Source: Bacteroidota bacterium
Lineage (GTDB): Bacteria > Bacteroidota > Bacteroidia > Chitinophagales > Chitinophagaceae
Direction of reading: 5' to 3'
DNA: 43,752 nt
NCBI GenBank assembly: GCA_005798905.1
Contig: SYIK01000016.1
Location: 1 to 43,752 of the forward strand
Part shown: piece by piece, positions 1-8,879 of the stretch
How positions within the stretch are numbered: position 1 is the stretch's first letter
Layout: each line of letters opens with the position of its first letter
Made by a program: the position numbers and the translations under genes
The notes under the pieces: generated by a model
Seen by the model: only the letters and a program-made list of their open reading frames with translations
The model's database searches: none
What the model was told of the DNA's origin: nothing

Positions 1-32
1 GCGTGCGCCTTCAGCCACTCTGCCATCTATCC
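1..32 (-). tRNA. tRNA-Ser, 5' part only (cut by the window edge)
   Basis: Read on the minus strand, the first 32 bases give an acceptor 5' strand GGATAGA, then TG, then a D-arm with GAGTGGCTGAA and GGC, then the start of an anticodon stem (CACGC). The GAGTGGCTGAAGGC block is typical of bacterial class II serine tRNAs. The anticodon, variable arm and 3' half lie outside the window, so the isoacceptor cannot be named. A tRNA-Leu is less likely from the D-arm sequence. Confidence 0.75.
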
Positions 33-61
33 GAAAGGGCAGCAAAAATAAGTAGAAAATT

Positions 62-499
62 TTAGCTGATTTCAACCGATTGATTATCCTTTTTAATTTT
101 TTCCCAATCCGGTTCATAAAATACAAACCAGGAAATCCAAATACTTCTCGAAAGTCGCATTAGCCAAGGTTGTAGTAATAGTAATAAAATCGCATTTGCT
201 CCCATCCATATAAAAAAGCGGTTGTCTTTTACCGACATGCCAATCAATACAAACCAAGCAACAAAACTGGCAACACTCAAAGCTACTGTTAGTGCATAAC
301 TTACATAACCCGTTCCATAATAAAAACCTACTTCAATTTCTGTTAATTGTCCGCAAGTTTTACAATGCTTGTTCATTTGCATATTTTGTTTCAACTTGAT
401 ACTTATTGGAAAAACAAACAATTTGCCATTTCTGCATCGTGGACAGCGGCATTGCAAAGTGGAACTTAAATAACTTTTTACTTTTTTATTTTCGTTCAT
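62..499 (-). CDS. DUF983 family membrane protein
   Basis: A 145-residue protein with an N-terminal zinc-ribbon-like pair of Cys motifs (CRCPRC near residues 18-23 and CKTCG near 46-50), followed by two hydrophobic segments (about residues 64-87 and 95-113), the layout of the DUF983 family. The family has no firmly established function. The start codon overlaps the murF stop codon by one base (TAATG on the minus strand), so it is very likely translated from the murF transcript and coupled to it. It is the last gene before a tRNA-Ser. The closing residues are hydrophilic and probably cytoplasmic. I am sure of the family, not of any role. Confidence 0.85.
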   Translation of the reverse strand: MNENKKVKSYLSSTLQCRCPRCRNGKLFVFPISIKLKQNMQMNKHCKTCGQLTEIEVGFYYGTGYVSYALTVALSVASFVAWFVLIGMSVKDNRFFIWMGANAILLLLLQPWLMRLSRSIWISWFVFYEPDWEKIKKDNQSVEIS

Positions 500-1782
500 T
501 ATAAATTTTCTATTATTTTTTCCATTTGCACGCTTCTACTTCCTTTTACAAGAAAAACAGTGTGCTCATGTTTTTTTTGCTGCAACCATTCGTTTGCCAA
601 TTGAACAGTTTTAAAATAGTTGAAATGAAAATTTTGGTTGCTAAATTTTTCGCCAACTAAAATCACGTCTTTCCAAGCTGTCTTTTCAATTAATTTCAGA
701 ATTGATTGATGTTCGCCAATGCTATCTTCTCCAACTTCTGCCATTTCTCCCAATAGCAGAACTTTATTTTCTTCTTTCATTTCTGCAAAATTTTCAATTG
801 CCGATTGCATGCTGCTTGGATTAGCGTTGTACGCATCCATTATAAATTTATTGCTGCCTTTTTCCAATAATTGCGAACGGCTATTTGTTGGAGTATAATT
901 TTCAATTGCTGAAATAATTTTTTCATCGGCAACACCAAAATGGTTTCCAATAGTAATTGCAGCCAACACATTTGGTAAATTATAAGTTCCAATCAATTTT
1001 GTTGTAATGGTGCAAGGGTTTATTCCGCGGTTTATTTTTACCGAAAGAAAAAAATTATTGATATCTGCAATTCCTTCGATACTTGCATTTTTTGTGCCGT
1101 AATTAATTTTGGTATTAATTCCTTCGCTCATTTTTTGTAAATAATCGTAATCGCTCATTAAAAAAGCGCAACCATTATTTTGTTTAAGAAAAGTAAACAA
1201 TTCGCCTTTTGCTTTTTTTACACCTTCCTCCGATCCAAAACCTTCCAGATGTGCTTTGCCGCAATTGGTAATTAATCCGTGTGTTGGTTGTACAATTTCG
1301 CAATAGCTTTCAATTTCTTTGGGATGATTGGCACCCATTTCAATAACCGCCATTTCAGCATTCAAAGGAATTTTTAAAATCGTAAGCGGAACACCAATAT
1401 GATTATTCAAATTTCCTTCGGTTGTATAAGTTCGAAATTTTTTTGAAAGAACCGCATGCGTTAATTCTTTGGTTGTCGTTTTTCCGTTACTGCCCGTAAT
1501 TGCTAAAAATGGAATTGTAAATTGTTGCCGATGATGAGCAGCTAATTGCTGCAAACATTTCAATACGTTTTCTACCAAAATAGTTTTGCCAGGAATTTCG
1601 TATTGGCTTTCATCAATTACCACATAAGCAGCACCGAGTTCAATTGCCTTTGCGGCAAAAAGATTTCCATTGAAATTTGGACCTTTTAGTGCGAAAAAAA
1701 TATCACCCGATTTTAATTTACGCGTATCCGTTTCAATTGAGGGGTGTTGCGTAAAAATTTTGTAAAGGGATACTAAATTCAT
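499..1782 (-). CDS. murF: UDP-N-acetylmuramoyl-tripeptide--D-alanyl-D-alanine ligase
   Basis: MurF uses ATP to add D-Ala-D-Ala to UDP-MurNAc-tripeptide, the last cytoplasmic ligation in peptidoglycan precursor synthesis. The 427 residues match the family length. An N-terminal Mur ligase domain (DTRKLKSGDIFFALKG, near 19-34) is followed by the ATP-binding loop TGSNGKTTTKE (about 96-106), the NLNNHIGVPLT segment (about 124) and IEMGANHPKEI (about 148). The C-terminal domain contains DAYNANPSSM and LLLGEMAEVGE. It lies downstream of gldJ on the same strand, but a strong terminator separates them and a TAAATTTG box sits four bases before its ATG, so it probably has its own promoter. In Flavobacterium johnsoniae murF also lies beside gldJ, porU and porV, so this is conserved synteny. 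Confidence 0.95.
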   Translation of the reverse strand: MNLVSLYKIFTQHPSIETDTRKLKSGDIFFALKGPNFNGNLFAAKAIELGAAYVVIDESQYEIPGKTILVENVLKCLQQLAAHHRQQFTIPFLAITGSNGKTTTKELTHAVLSKKFRTYTTEGNLNNHIGVPLTILKIPLNAEMAVIEMGANHPKEIESYCEIVQPTHGLITNCGKAHLEGFGSEEGVKKAKGELFTFLKQNNGCAFLMSDYDYLQKMSEGINTKINYGTKNASIEGIADINNFFLSVKINRGINPCTITTKLIGTYNLPNVLAAITIGNHFGVADEKIISAIENYTPTNSRSQLLEKGSNKFIMDAYNANPSSMQSAIENFAEMKEENKVLLLGEMAEVGEDSIGEHQSILKLIEKTAWKDVILVGEKFSNQNFHFNYFKTVQLANEWLQQKKHEHTVFLVKGSRSVQMEKIIENL

Positions 1783-1786
1783 TTTG

Positions 1787-1794
1787 CAAATTTA
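1787..1794 (-). promoter_or_regulatory. Bacteroidota -7 box for murF
   Basis: On the minus strand TAAATTTG matches the Bacteroidota -7 consensus TAnnTTTG exactly and is followed by CAAA and the murF ATG. The transcript would start at or next to the ATG. No well-spaced TTG is present; the nearest lies 24 bases upstream, inside the gldJ terminator. Confidence 0.45.
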
Positions 1795-1798
1795 CCGT

Positions 1799-1836
1799 AG
1801 AAAAATAAAAAACCCCGACAATTGTATTGTCAGGGT
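1799..1836 (-). terminator. Rho-independent terminator of gldJ
   Basis: Twelve-base arms at 1811-1822 and 1825-1836 (AACCCCGACAAT / ATTGTCAGGGTT, one G-U pair) form a hairpin. Read on the minus strand it is followed by a T-rich run (complement of about 1799-1812). It lies directly after the gldJ stop codon and before murF. Confidence 0.85.
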
Positions 1837-1859
1837 TGTAAATATTTTTAAAAAATTGA

Positions 1860-3434
1860 TTAGCGTTTTTGTTTTTTAGGAGTATTCCAATTTCCAGTCC
1901 TACGTTTGTTTCCTTCCGAACTTCCCATTCTATCCATTGCACAGCGGAAACCAATTGTTGCACTTGCTTGTTCTTGTTCCAAATAGCGGCGGGCACCTGG
2001 GCTTAGCCAGTATGCAAAATCATTCCAACTTCCACCTTTGTACACTTTTGATTTATCGCTGATTAAGGTTGTTGTCCCGTAACCATAATTCGAAAGAGAT
2101 AATGAATCTCCATCTAAAAAGTCAGTTACATTTCCTTTTTGATAATTGCGACGGCCCTTGCTTTCCGCATCTGTAACATCTACCATTTTTACACGACCTG
2201 TAACATTATCTTTTTCATAACGAGAGCTGGGGTCGGTAGCTGAAGAATCAGCAACAAAAAGTTTCTGAAATTTATTTCCACGGAAAGGAGCAATATCTTC
2301 TGCATCCAATAAAGTTAACGGGCGATAAGTATCCGCCACCCATTCACTAACATTTCCAGCCATGTTGTAAAGTCCAAATCCATTAGGGGAGAATGAGTTA
2401 ACTTCTGAAGTATAAATAGCATCGTCATTCAATCCACCTGCAACACCGGCATAATCACCTGCTCCTCTTTTAAAATTCGCAAGAAAATTGCCCTGATTTG
2501 TACCATGCTTTGTATCGCGCAGCCCATTTATATTTTCATTCCATGGGTAAACTTGACGATTCATAACCAATTCTTCTCCTTTCTTCCCTTCTTTAAGGCT
2601 TGGTCTTGGATTTTGGCTTATTAAGCCGTAAGCTGCATATTCAAATTCTGCTTCTGTAGGAAGTCGATATTCAGGCAAAAGAATTCCATCTTCCATATTT
2701 ACGGTTGTACGAGGAGTTCCTTGTGCTGTTTTTAACGGATTCTTTTTTGAGGAAGCTGTTTTTCCAGGTTGTGCTGTATACAATCCTAAAAGGTAAGATT
2801 TTGTAGTAAAGTTTTCTTCTCCACTTTGCGATTGAATACCAGTTTGAGAAGCATACCCATTCTCCATCAACTTTCCCTCATTTACCCGATCGCTGCGCCA
2901 TAAACAAAAATCATATGCTTGTTGCCAACTTACGCCAACCACTGGATAGTTATTGTAACTTGGGTGGCGAAAATAATATTCAACCATTGGTTCGTTGTAA
3001 GTCAATTCGTTACGCCAAACCAACGTGTCGGGCAATGCTCCATCAACAATTTTTTGATAACTTGGATCTGCAGATGGATCAAAAACACGATTTAACCAAT
3101 GAATATATTCGCGATAATGAACATTGGACACCTCGGTACGGTCCATATAAAAAGAGTTTACTGTAATGCGACGTGGGATATTATTAAAATCTCCCATAAT
3201 ATCTTCTTGTGTTTGGCCCATAGTGAATGTACCACCTTGGATAAAAACAAGCCCCGGCCCAGTTCCTTGCTCGGTTGTTTTGGCTATTCGATAGCCTCCC
3301 ATTTTTGAATCATCATAATTCCAACCAGTCATTTCTGATTTGTTGTATTTTTTCTTACCAAAAAGACTACGGCCTTTGCAAGATGAAATCAAAACTACAC
3401 AAGAAATAAGAATCAATAAATTTTTAAGTTTCAT
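1860..3434 (-). CDS. gldJ: GldJ-type T9SS/gliding lipoprotein (FGE-sulfatase fold)
   Basis: A 524-residue lipoprotein. The signal peptide MKLKNLLILISCVVLISSC ends in a lipobox with Cys19. The rest is a formylglycine-generating-enzyme/sulfatase-modifying fold: GGTFTMGQT (about 67-75), FYMDRTEVSN, YPVVGVSWQQAYDFC, LPTEAEFEYAAYG, GLYNMAGNVSEWVADTY and the closing KGGSWND and IGFRCAMD motifs. GldJ and GldK share this fold; the gldJ call rests on the neighbours, because murF and porU-porV flank gldJ in Flavobacterium while gldK is followed by gldLMN. Family knowledge: GldJ is an outer-membrane lipoprotein needed for gliding and T9SS function, probably by stabilising other Gld proteins; in F. johnsoniae its extreme C-terminus matters for motility more than secretion. 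Here the C-terminus is a basic tail ending NTPKKQKR. It is divergent from porU, and its own promoter was not identified clearly. Confidence 0.88.
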   Translation of the reverse strand: MKLKNLLILISCVVLISSCKGRSLFGKKKYNKSEMTGWNYDDSKMGGYRIAKTTEQGTGPGLVFIQGGTFTMGQTQEDIMGDFNNIPRRITVNSFYMDRTEVSNVHYREYIHWLNRVFDPSADPSYQKIVDGALPDTLVWRNELTYNEPMVEYYFRHPSYNNYPVVGVSWQQAYDFCLWRSDRVNEGKLMENGYASQTGIQSQSGEENFTTKSYLLGLYTAQPGKTASSKKNPLKTAQGTPRTTVNMEDGILLPEYRLPTEAEFEYAAYGLISQNPRPSLKEGKKGEELVMNRQVYPWNENINGLRDTKHGTNQGNFLANFKRGAGDYAGVAGGLNDDAIYTSEVNSFSPNGFGLYNMAGNVSEWVADTYRPLTLLDAEDIAPFRGNKFQKLFVADSSATDPSSRYEKDNVTGRVKMVDVTDAESKGRRNYQKGNVTDFLDGDSLSLSNYGYGTTTLISDKSKVYKGGSWNDFAYWLSPGARRYLEQEQASATIGFRCAMDRMGSSEGNKRRTGNWNTPKKQKR

Positions 3435-3547
3435 AGTTTTTGTATAAACTTTTGAATTTGGAATACTTTTAACGCAGGACAGAATAAATTATTGTTGTTA
3501 AAGCACATAATTCCCATCCAATGAATGCGAATATAAGCAGATTAAAT

Positions 3548-3574
3548 AAAAATTGTATTCGCGCCACAATTTTT
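3548..3574. repeat. Perfect 9-bp inverted repeat between gldJ and porU
   Basis: AAAAATTGT (3548-3556) and ACAATTTTT (3566-3574) are perfect reverse complements around a GC-rich 9-base spacer (ATTCGCGCC). It lies 33 bases before the preferred porU ATG in the divergent T9SS intergenic region. It may be an operator (TTGT-N9-ACAA core) or a weak hairpin. There is no direct evidence of function. Confidence 0.5.
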
Positions 3575-3592
3575 TACAACAGTGGAAACTTA

Positions 3593-3600
3593 TTTTTGTC
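3593..3600 (+). promoter_or_regulatory. Possible -7 box for porU
   Basis: TATTTTTG fits TAnnTTTG and ends six bases before the ATG at 3607. No TTG stands at the proper distance upstream, and T-rich matches arise easily here, so confidence is low. Confidence 0.3.
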
Positions 3601-3606
3601 TCAGCC

Positions 3607-6600
3607 ATGATTATGAATTTACGAATTGCCGTTTTTCTTAGCCTTTGTTCCATTTTTTTTAATCAAACTATTTTTGGTCAGCGATTGTATAAATCGAACT
3701 CTATACTTTCTTCTGGAACATGGTATAAAATAGCAATAAAAGAAACGGGAGTTTATAAAATAGATGCAACTTTTTTGAATTCTCTCGGAATTTCTACTTC
3801 GAATATTAGTTCAACAAATATTAGAATTTTTGGAAATGGTGGATCCATGCTTTCGGAAGCAAACCAAATAAATCGAACCGATGATTTGGATGAAATTGCT
3901 TTATCGGTTTTGGATGGAGGCGATGGCCAATTTAATGGGAATGATTTTTTATTATTTTTTGCAAGTGGTTCCGAAAAATGGATCAACGATTCTGCGAGGC
4001 ATCTATTTAAACATCAAAAAAATATTTACTCCGATTCTGCTTATTATTTTTTAACAATTGGTGGAATTGGAAAAAGAATAAATTCTAATTCGTCCACTTT
4101 AACGCCAACTGTATTTATTAATTCTTTTAATGCGAGATATTTTTACGAGCTAGATTCAGTAAATCTACTTTCCAGTGGAAAAGAATGGTTGGGAGAAGAA
4201 TTTGCAAATGCACCCGGCAAAACACTTTCAAGAAATTTTCCGATTCCTTTTTCAGATCTTCAAACAAACTATCCATTAACTGTAATTTCAGATTTTGTAT
4301 CTAGATCTATAAATAATGAAAGCAGGGTTGATGTAAAAATAAATAACCAAGAGGTTTCGCAATTAGCCATTTCGCCAACGGGCGCAAGTATTTATGATTT
4401 GTTTGCGCAACAAATACAACAAACAATTAATGTGCCGGTTTTTCAAGAACCACTCATTCTTAATTTCACATACACACCTGGAAGCTTTAATGCCCAAGGT
4501 TGGTTGAATTGGTTTGAAGTTCATGCAAGAAAAAATCTCACATTAACAAGTTCACAGCAGTTGCTATTTCGCGATTGGAACAGTGTTGGCAATGCAGCCG
4601 GCGAATTTATTCTTTCCAATTATTCAAGCAATTCGCAGGTTTGGGAAATTACGAATCAATCGACACCGGTAAAAATGCAAGGCAATTTTTTGGTAAACGA
4701 ATTTCGATTCATAAATGATTGCAGCAAACTAAAAGAATATGTTGCATTTAATATTTCCAATGTATTTATTCCCGTTGCAGTTGGAAAAATTTCCAACCAA
4801 AATTTGCATGCTTCGCAATCTGTCGATTATATAATTGTATCAAATAAAATTTTATTGGCACAAGCAGAAAGATTGGCAAATTTTCATCGTCAAAAAAATA
4901 ATTTGCGCGTAGTGGTTACAACAACAGAGCAAATCTTCAACGAATTTTCATCGAGCAATTTGGATCCTGTTGCAATTCGAGATTTTGTAAAAATGTATTA
5001 TGATAAAGCTGGTTCCGTTTCGGCAAATAAACCAAAATATTTATTGCTTTTTGGCGACGCATCTTTTGATTATAAAAATCGAATTAATGGAAATACAAAC
5101 TTGGCACCTGCTTATGAAAGTACCAATTCGTTCGATCCGCTAAGCACTTATACAAGTGATGATTTTTTTGGTTTTTTGGATGATAACGAAGACATCAATT
5201 CTACAACTGTAACCAATCTTCTCGATATTGGAATTGGAAGAGTTCCTGCTAAAAATATTTCTGAAGCAAAAAATTTTGTTGATAAAGTTGAAACATATCA
5301 ATCCAATGAAAGTTTTGGGGCTTGGAGAAATACAATCAATTTTATTGCAGACGACGAAGACAATAATCTTCATTTGCAAGATGCAGAATTAATTGCAGGA
5401 ACTGTGCAATCAACTAATTCATTATTTAATATTAATAAAATATATCTCGATGCTTTTCGACAAGAAAGCGGAATTGCGGGAAGTCGCTTTCCATTGGTAA
5501 ATGATGCAATTCGCAATCAAATTTTTAAAGGAACATTGATGTTTGATTTTATTGGACACGGTGGAGCATCAAGGCTTGCAGAAGAAGTAATTCTCGATCA
5601 AGAAATAATTAACGGGTGGAATAATACTTTTCGGCTCCCATTATTTATTACCGCCACTTGCGATTTTGCACCTTTCGACAACCCGTTTATTAATTCAATT
5701 GGTGAAAATCTTTTACTCCGTGCAAAAACTGGAGCCATTGCATTAATGACAACTACTCGACTTGTATTTTCTTTCAGTAATCGACTGATGAATAATAATT
5801 ATATTCAATCTGCTTTGCAATCAAATTCAAATGGTAGTTATAAAAGTCTTGGCGAAGCGATGATGGATGCAAAAAATTATACTTATCAATCTTCGAGTGA
5901 CATTGTTAACAACAGAAAATTTACATTACTTGGCGATCCTGCACTCACACTTGCATTTCCAAAGTTTAAAATAAAGACAACTAAGTTGAATGGGCAATCA
6001 ATTTCTTCACAACCTGATACATTAAAAGCAGGAGAAAAAATTTCAATTGATGGCGAAGTAATTGATAATAATGGAACGATAATAAATGGATTTAACGGAA
6101 CAATTTATCCAACAGTTTATGATAAGCCCAAAAATATAAACACACTTGCCAACGATGCAGCAAGCCAAGTAGCAACATTTCAGCTGCAATCGAATATTTT
6201 ATTTAAAGGAAAAGCAACAGTAAATAATGGAAAATTTCGGTTTGAATTCAAAGTGCCAAAGGATTTGAATTACCAATATGGCAACGGGAAAATTAGTTTT
6301 TATGCCGAGGATGGCAAAAAAGACGGTGGTGATTATTTCGATGGATTTATTGTTGGAGGTTCTTCTTCGATTGTTGATAGCGATAAAGAAGGTCCGATAA
6401 TGAAAGCATGGTTGAACGATGAAAAATTTGTGAATGGAAGTATTGTAAATCAGTCAGCAGTTTTGCTGTTAAAATTATCCGACTCTTCGGGAATAAATAC
6501 TTCAGGATCTGGAATTGGACACGATATAAATATCAAAATTGATAATGATAAATATTATGTGTTAAATGATTTTTACGAAGCGGATCTCGACAATTTTAGA

Positions 6601-7035
6601 CAAGGAGTAGTTCGATTTCAATTGCCAGAATTCAAATCTGGCTTTCATTCTATTAAAATCAAAAGTTGGGATGTATTCAACAATTCATCGGAGATTACTT
6701 TGGATTTTCAAGTGGTGAAAGACGAAGAACTAGTGATTAGTCATGTGCTAAATTATCCCAATCCATTTACAACGCATACGCAATTTTGGTTCGAACACAA
6801 TAAGCCAGGGGTTGACCTTTTTGTACAAATTCAGATCTATACAATTACTGGGAGAAAAATTAAAAATATTAACAAAACAATAAATACAACAGGCAATCGT
6901 TATGGTAAATTAGAGTGGGATGGCAGAGATGATTTTGGCAATAAAATAGGAAGAGGCGTTTACATTTATCAATTGAAGGTTCGCGATTCCGAAGGAAAGT
7001 CAAAATCGGTAGTAGAAAAGTTGGTTATTCTTTAA
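3607..7035 (+). CDS. porU: T9SS sortase PorU (C25 gingipain-like peptidase)
   Basis: PorU is the surface cysteine peptidase that removes the C-terminal signal of T9SS cargo and attaches the cargo to the cell surface. The start at 3607 (or 3613) gives about 1,142 residues and a clean signal peptide (MNLRIAVFLSLCSIFF to IFGQ); an upstream TTG would add 18 unlikely residues. A beta-rich N-terminal region is followed by a C25 peptidase domain (about residues 430-790) with the catalytic His in DFIGHGG (about residue 651) and Cys in TATCDFAPFD (about 685). Ig-like beta domains follow. The C-terminus is a type A T9SS signal-like domain: NYPNPF near 1070, the IYTITGRKI segment, WDGRDDFGNKIGRGVYIYQLK and a terminal KLVIL. 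The length fits known PorU proteins. porV follows after 97 bases. Confidence 0.95.
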   Translation: MIMNLRIAVFLSLCSIFFNQTIFGQRLYKSNSILSSGTWYKIAIKETGVYKIDATFLNSLGISTSNISSTNIRIFGNGGSMLSEANQINRTDDLDEIALSVLDGGDGQFNGNDFLLFFASGSEKWINDSARHLFKHQKNIYSDSAYYFLTIGGIGKRINSNSSTLTPTVFINSFNARYFYELDSVNLLSSGKEWLGEEFANAPGKTLSRNFPIPFSDLQTNYPLTVISDFVSRSINNESRVDVKINNQEVSQLAISPTGASIYDLFAQQIQQTINVPVFQEPLILNFTYTPGSFNAQGWLNWFEVHARKNLTLTSSQQLLFRDWNSVGNAAGEFILSNYSSNSQVWEITNQSTPVKMQGNFLVNEFRFINDCSKLKEYVAFNISNVFIPVAVGKISNQNLHASQSVDYIIVSNKILLAQAERLANFHRQKNNLRVVVTTTEQIFNEFSSSNLDPVAIRDFVKMYYDKAGSVSANKPKYLLLFGDASFDYKNRINGNTNLAPAYESTNSFDPLSTYTSDDFFGFLDDNEDINSTTVTNLLDIGIGRVPAKNISEAKNFVDKVETYQSNESFGAWRNTINFIADDEDNNLHLQDAELIAGTVQSTNSLFNINKIYLDAFRQESGIAGSRFPLVNDAIRNQIFKGTLMFDFIGHGGASRLAEEVILDQEIINGWNNTFRLPLFITATCDFAPFDNPFINSIGENLLLRAKTGAIALMTTTRLVFSFSNRLMNNNYIQSALQSNSNGSYKSLGEAMMDAKNYTYQSSSDIVNNRKFTLLGDPALTLAFPKFKIKTTKLNGQSISSQPDTLKAGEKISIDGEVIDNNGTIINGFNGTIYPTVYDKPKNINTLANDAASQVATFQLQSNILFKGKATVNNGKFRFEFKVPKDLNYQYGNGKISFYAEDGKKDGGDYFDGFIVGGSSSIVDSDKEGPIMKAWLNDEKFVNGSIVNQSAVLLLKLSDSSGINTSGSGIGHDINIKIDNDKYYVLNDFYEADLDNFRQGVVRFQLPEFKSGFHSIKIKSWDVFNNSSEITLDFQVVKDEELVISHVLNYPNPFTTHTQFWFEHNKPGVDLFVQIQIYTITGRKIKNINKTINTTGNRYGKLEWDGRDDFGNKIGRGVYIYQLKVRDSEGKSKSVVEKLVIL

Positions 7036-7078
7036 AAGATTGGCAACAAAAAAAGTAAACTAAAAAAATGATTTCAAA

Positions 7079-7110
7079 TTGTTTTTTTTAAAAAAGTTCT
7101 CCTATATTTA
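7079..7110 (+). promoter_or_regulatory. Promoter of porV
   Basis: TTG (7079-7081) and TATATTTA (7103-7110, one mismatch to TAnnTTTG) are separated by 21 bases. Transcription would begin near 7117, about 16 bases before the ATG at 7133. This would let porV be transcribed apart from porU. Confidence 0.45.
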
Positions 7111-7132
7111 CAATTATTATAAACTAAAACAA

Positions 7133-8269
7133 ATGAAACAAACTGCTTTAAAGTTAACTGCTGCAATTCTTATTTTGTGTGGAATTGCTCCTGTTACAAA
7201 TGCACAAGTAGATCCAATTAACGTAGTTACTACTGCTGTACCGTTCTTACGAATATCTTCCGATGCACGTGCTGCCGGTATGGGTGATTTAGCTTTGGCT
7301 ACTTCATCGGATGCTAATTCATCATTATGGAACTTAGGAAAAGTACCTTTTAATTCAAGCAAAGGTGGATTATCGGCATCTTATACTCCATGGTTGAAAG
7401 ACATATTAAACGATGTGTATCTTGCTTCACTTGTTGGTTATTATCATATTGATGATAATCAATCTGTTTCTGGATCGCTTCGTTATTTCAGTTTAGGAAA
7501 TATACAGTTTACTGACAATTTGGGAAATGATTTAAATACATTTAGCCCTCGCGAATTAGGAATCGATGTAGGATATTCTCGCAAACTTTCAGACAAGACA
7601 GGTATTGGAGTTGGACTTAAATATATTTATTCAAACCTTGCGGATGGAGCAGCTGCTGGTAGCAACTATCAAGCTGCAAAAGCGGTTGCCGGAGATATTT
7701 CTTTTTATCATCATGGACATAATGCACAAGGTCAAGGTTGGGCTTTTGGAGCTGTGTTAAGTAATTTGGGATCTAAAATAGCGTACACAGATAATGCAGA
7801 TCAAAAGGATTATATACCTGCAAATCTTGGTATTGGGGCTACTTATACAAAAGTGTCTAATTCCAGTAACAAATTTACAGTTGGCGTTGATTTAAATAAA
7901 TTACTTGTTCCAACCCCTCCTGCTTTTCCAGCTACAGCACAACAAATTACAGACTATCGCAACAAAAGTGTTGTAAGTAGTTGGTTTAGTTCTTTTGCTG
8001 ATGCACCTGGTGGTTTTGGTGAAGAAATGAAAGAATTTCAAGCATCGATTGGAGCGGAATACATTTACAACGATCAGTTTGCAATGCGTGCTGGATATTT
8101 TCACGAGGATGCTACAAAAGGAAATCGTCAATATTTCACAATGGGTGTAGGAGTTAAATACACGAATTATGGTGTTGATTTTTCTTACTTACTTCCATCT
8201 GGAAGTGGTGTTGATAGAAATCCGCTTTCCAACACACTTCGTTTTTCATTACACTATAATATTGACTAA
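7133..8269 (+). CDS. porV: T9SS outer-membrane shuttle protein PorV (LptO)
   Basis: PorV is a 14-strand outer-membrane barrel that takes T9SS cargo from the SprA translocon and delivers it to PorU. With the start at 7133 the protein has 378 residues and a Sec signal peptide (MKQTALKLTAAILIL to TNAQ). The family hallmark follows at once: FLRISSDARAAGMGDLALAT and a DANSSLWN motif. Alternating strands with YSRKLSDKTGIGVGLKY and FAMRAGYFHED fill the rest, ending LRFSLHYNID with hydrophobic residues in a terminal strand. A TTG at 7079 could extend the frame by 18 residues but would spoil the signal peptide and lies inside the promoter. It follows porU and ends in a strong terminator. Confidence 0.95.
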   Translation: MKQTALKLTAAILILCGIAPVTNAQVDPINVVTTAVPFLRISSDARAAGMGDLALATSSDANSSLWNLGKVPFNSSKGGLSASYTPWLKDILNDVYLASLVGYYHIDDNQSVSGSLRYFSLGNIQFTDNLGNDLNTFSPRELGIDVGYSRKLSDKTGIGVGLKYIYSNLADGAAAGSNYQAAKAVAGDISFYHHGHNAQGQGWAFGAVLSNLGSKIAYTDNADQKDYIPANLGIGATYTKVSNSSNKFTVGVDLNKLLVPTPPAFPATAQQITDYRNKSVVSSWFSSFADAPGGFGEEMKEFQASIGAEYIYNDQFAMRAGYFHEDATKGNRQYFTMGVGVKYTNYGVDFSYLLPSGSGVDRNPLSNTLRFSLHYNID

Positions 8270-8291
8270 AAATAAAAGGCTAAATAATTTT

Positions 8292-8328
8292 AAAAGACGT
8301 CCTTATTTGGGACGTCTTTTTTATTTTT
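8292..8328 (+). terminator. Rho-independent terminator of porUV
   Basis: Perfect 11-base arms AAAAGACGTCC (8292-8302) and GGACGTCTTTT (8310-8320), with a 7-base loop, are followed by a T-rich run. This separates porV from ispF. Confidence 0.9.
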
Positions 8329-8346
8329 GAAAAATATTAAGAAGCA

Positions 8347-8832
8347 ATGTCGTACAGAATTGGTTTTGGAGTAGATTATCATCAGCTACAACTTGGAAGA
8401 GATTTGTGGATTGGAGGAGTGAAAATTTCACACAACAAAGGATCGCTGGGCCATAGTGATGGTGATGTATTATTGCATGCAATTTGCGATGCAATGTTAG
8501 GGGCATTGTCACTTGGCGATATTGGCATTCATTTCCCCAATACTTCTGATGAATTTAAAAATATAAAAAGTACAATCTTACTTCAACGAACAATGAATTT
8601 AATAGTTGAACAAGGTTACTGCGTTGTAAATATTGATAGCAGTGTTTGCTTGGAAGAACCAAAAATTAAAAATTATACCGAAAAAATGTGCGAGATTATT
8701 GCTGAGATAATAAAAATTACAACGCAGGATATTTCTATAAAAGCAACAACAACCGAGAAATTGGGATTTGTAGGAAGGGAAGAAGGATTGATGGCGTATG
8801 CAACGGTGTTACTTACGAAAAGTAGTAAGTAA
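8347..8832 (+). CDS. ispF: 2-C-methyl-D-erythritol 2,4-cyclodiphosphate synthase
   Basis: IspF cyclises CDP-methylerythritol 2-phosphate to methylerythritol cyclodiphosphate in the non-mevalonate isoprenoid pathway; it acts as a cytoplasmic trimer. At 161 residues the length is typical. Zinc ligands are present: D10 and H12 in GVDYHQL and H44 in SDGDVLLHAICD. The substrate-binding LGDIGIHFPNT segment (about 57-67) and the C-terminal TTTEKLGFVGREEGLMAYA (about 134-152) are intact. It starts 26 bases after the porV terminator and is followed by dut after 47 bases. It shares strand and direction with dut, the DUF4292 gene and the EnvC-like gene. Confidence 0.95.
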   Translation: MSYRIGFGVDYHQLQLGRDLWIGGVKISHNKGSLGHSDGDVLLHAICDAMLGALSLGDIGIHFPNTSDEFKNIKSTILLQRTMNLIVEQGYCVVNIDSSVCLEEPKIKNYTEKMCEIIAEIIKITTQDISIKATTTEKLGFVGREEGLMAYATVLLTKSSK

Positions 8833-8866
8833 TTTTTTAAATATAATTAAGTAGTCATCATTAAAT

Positions 8867-8874
8867 TATCTTTG
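8867..8874 (+). promoter_or_regulatory. -7 box directly before dut
   Basis: TATCTTTG is an exact match to TAnnTTTG and is followed by CTAGA and the dut ATG. No TTG is seen at the usual distance. If active it would give a leaderless or nearly leaderless mRNA. Confidence 0.45.
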
Positions 8875-8879
8875 CTAGA

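Noticed and set aside
1733-1996. Small minus-strand ORF spanning the gldJ end and murF start
   Set aside because: It crosses a terminator and two real genes in another frame.
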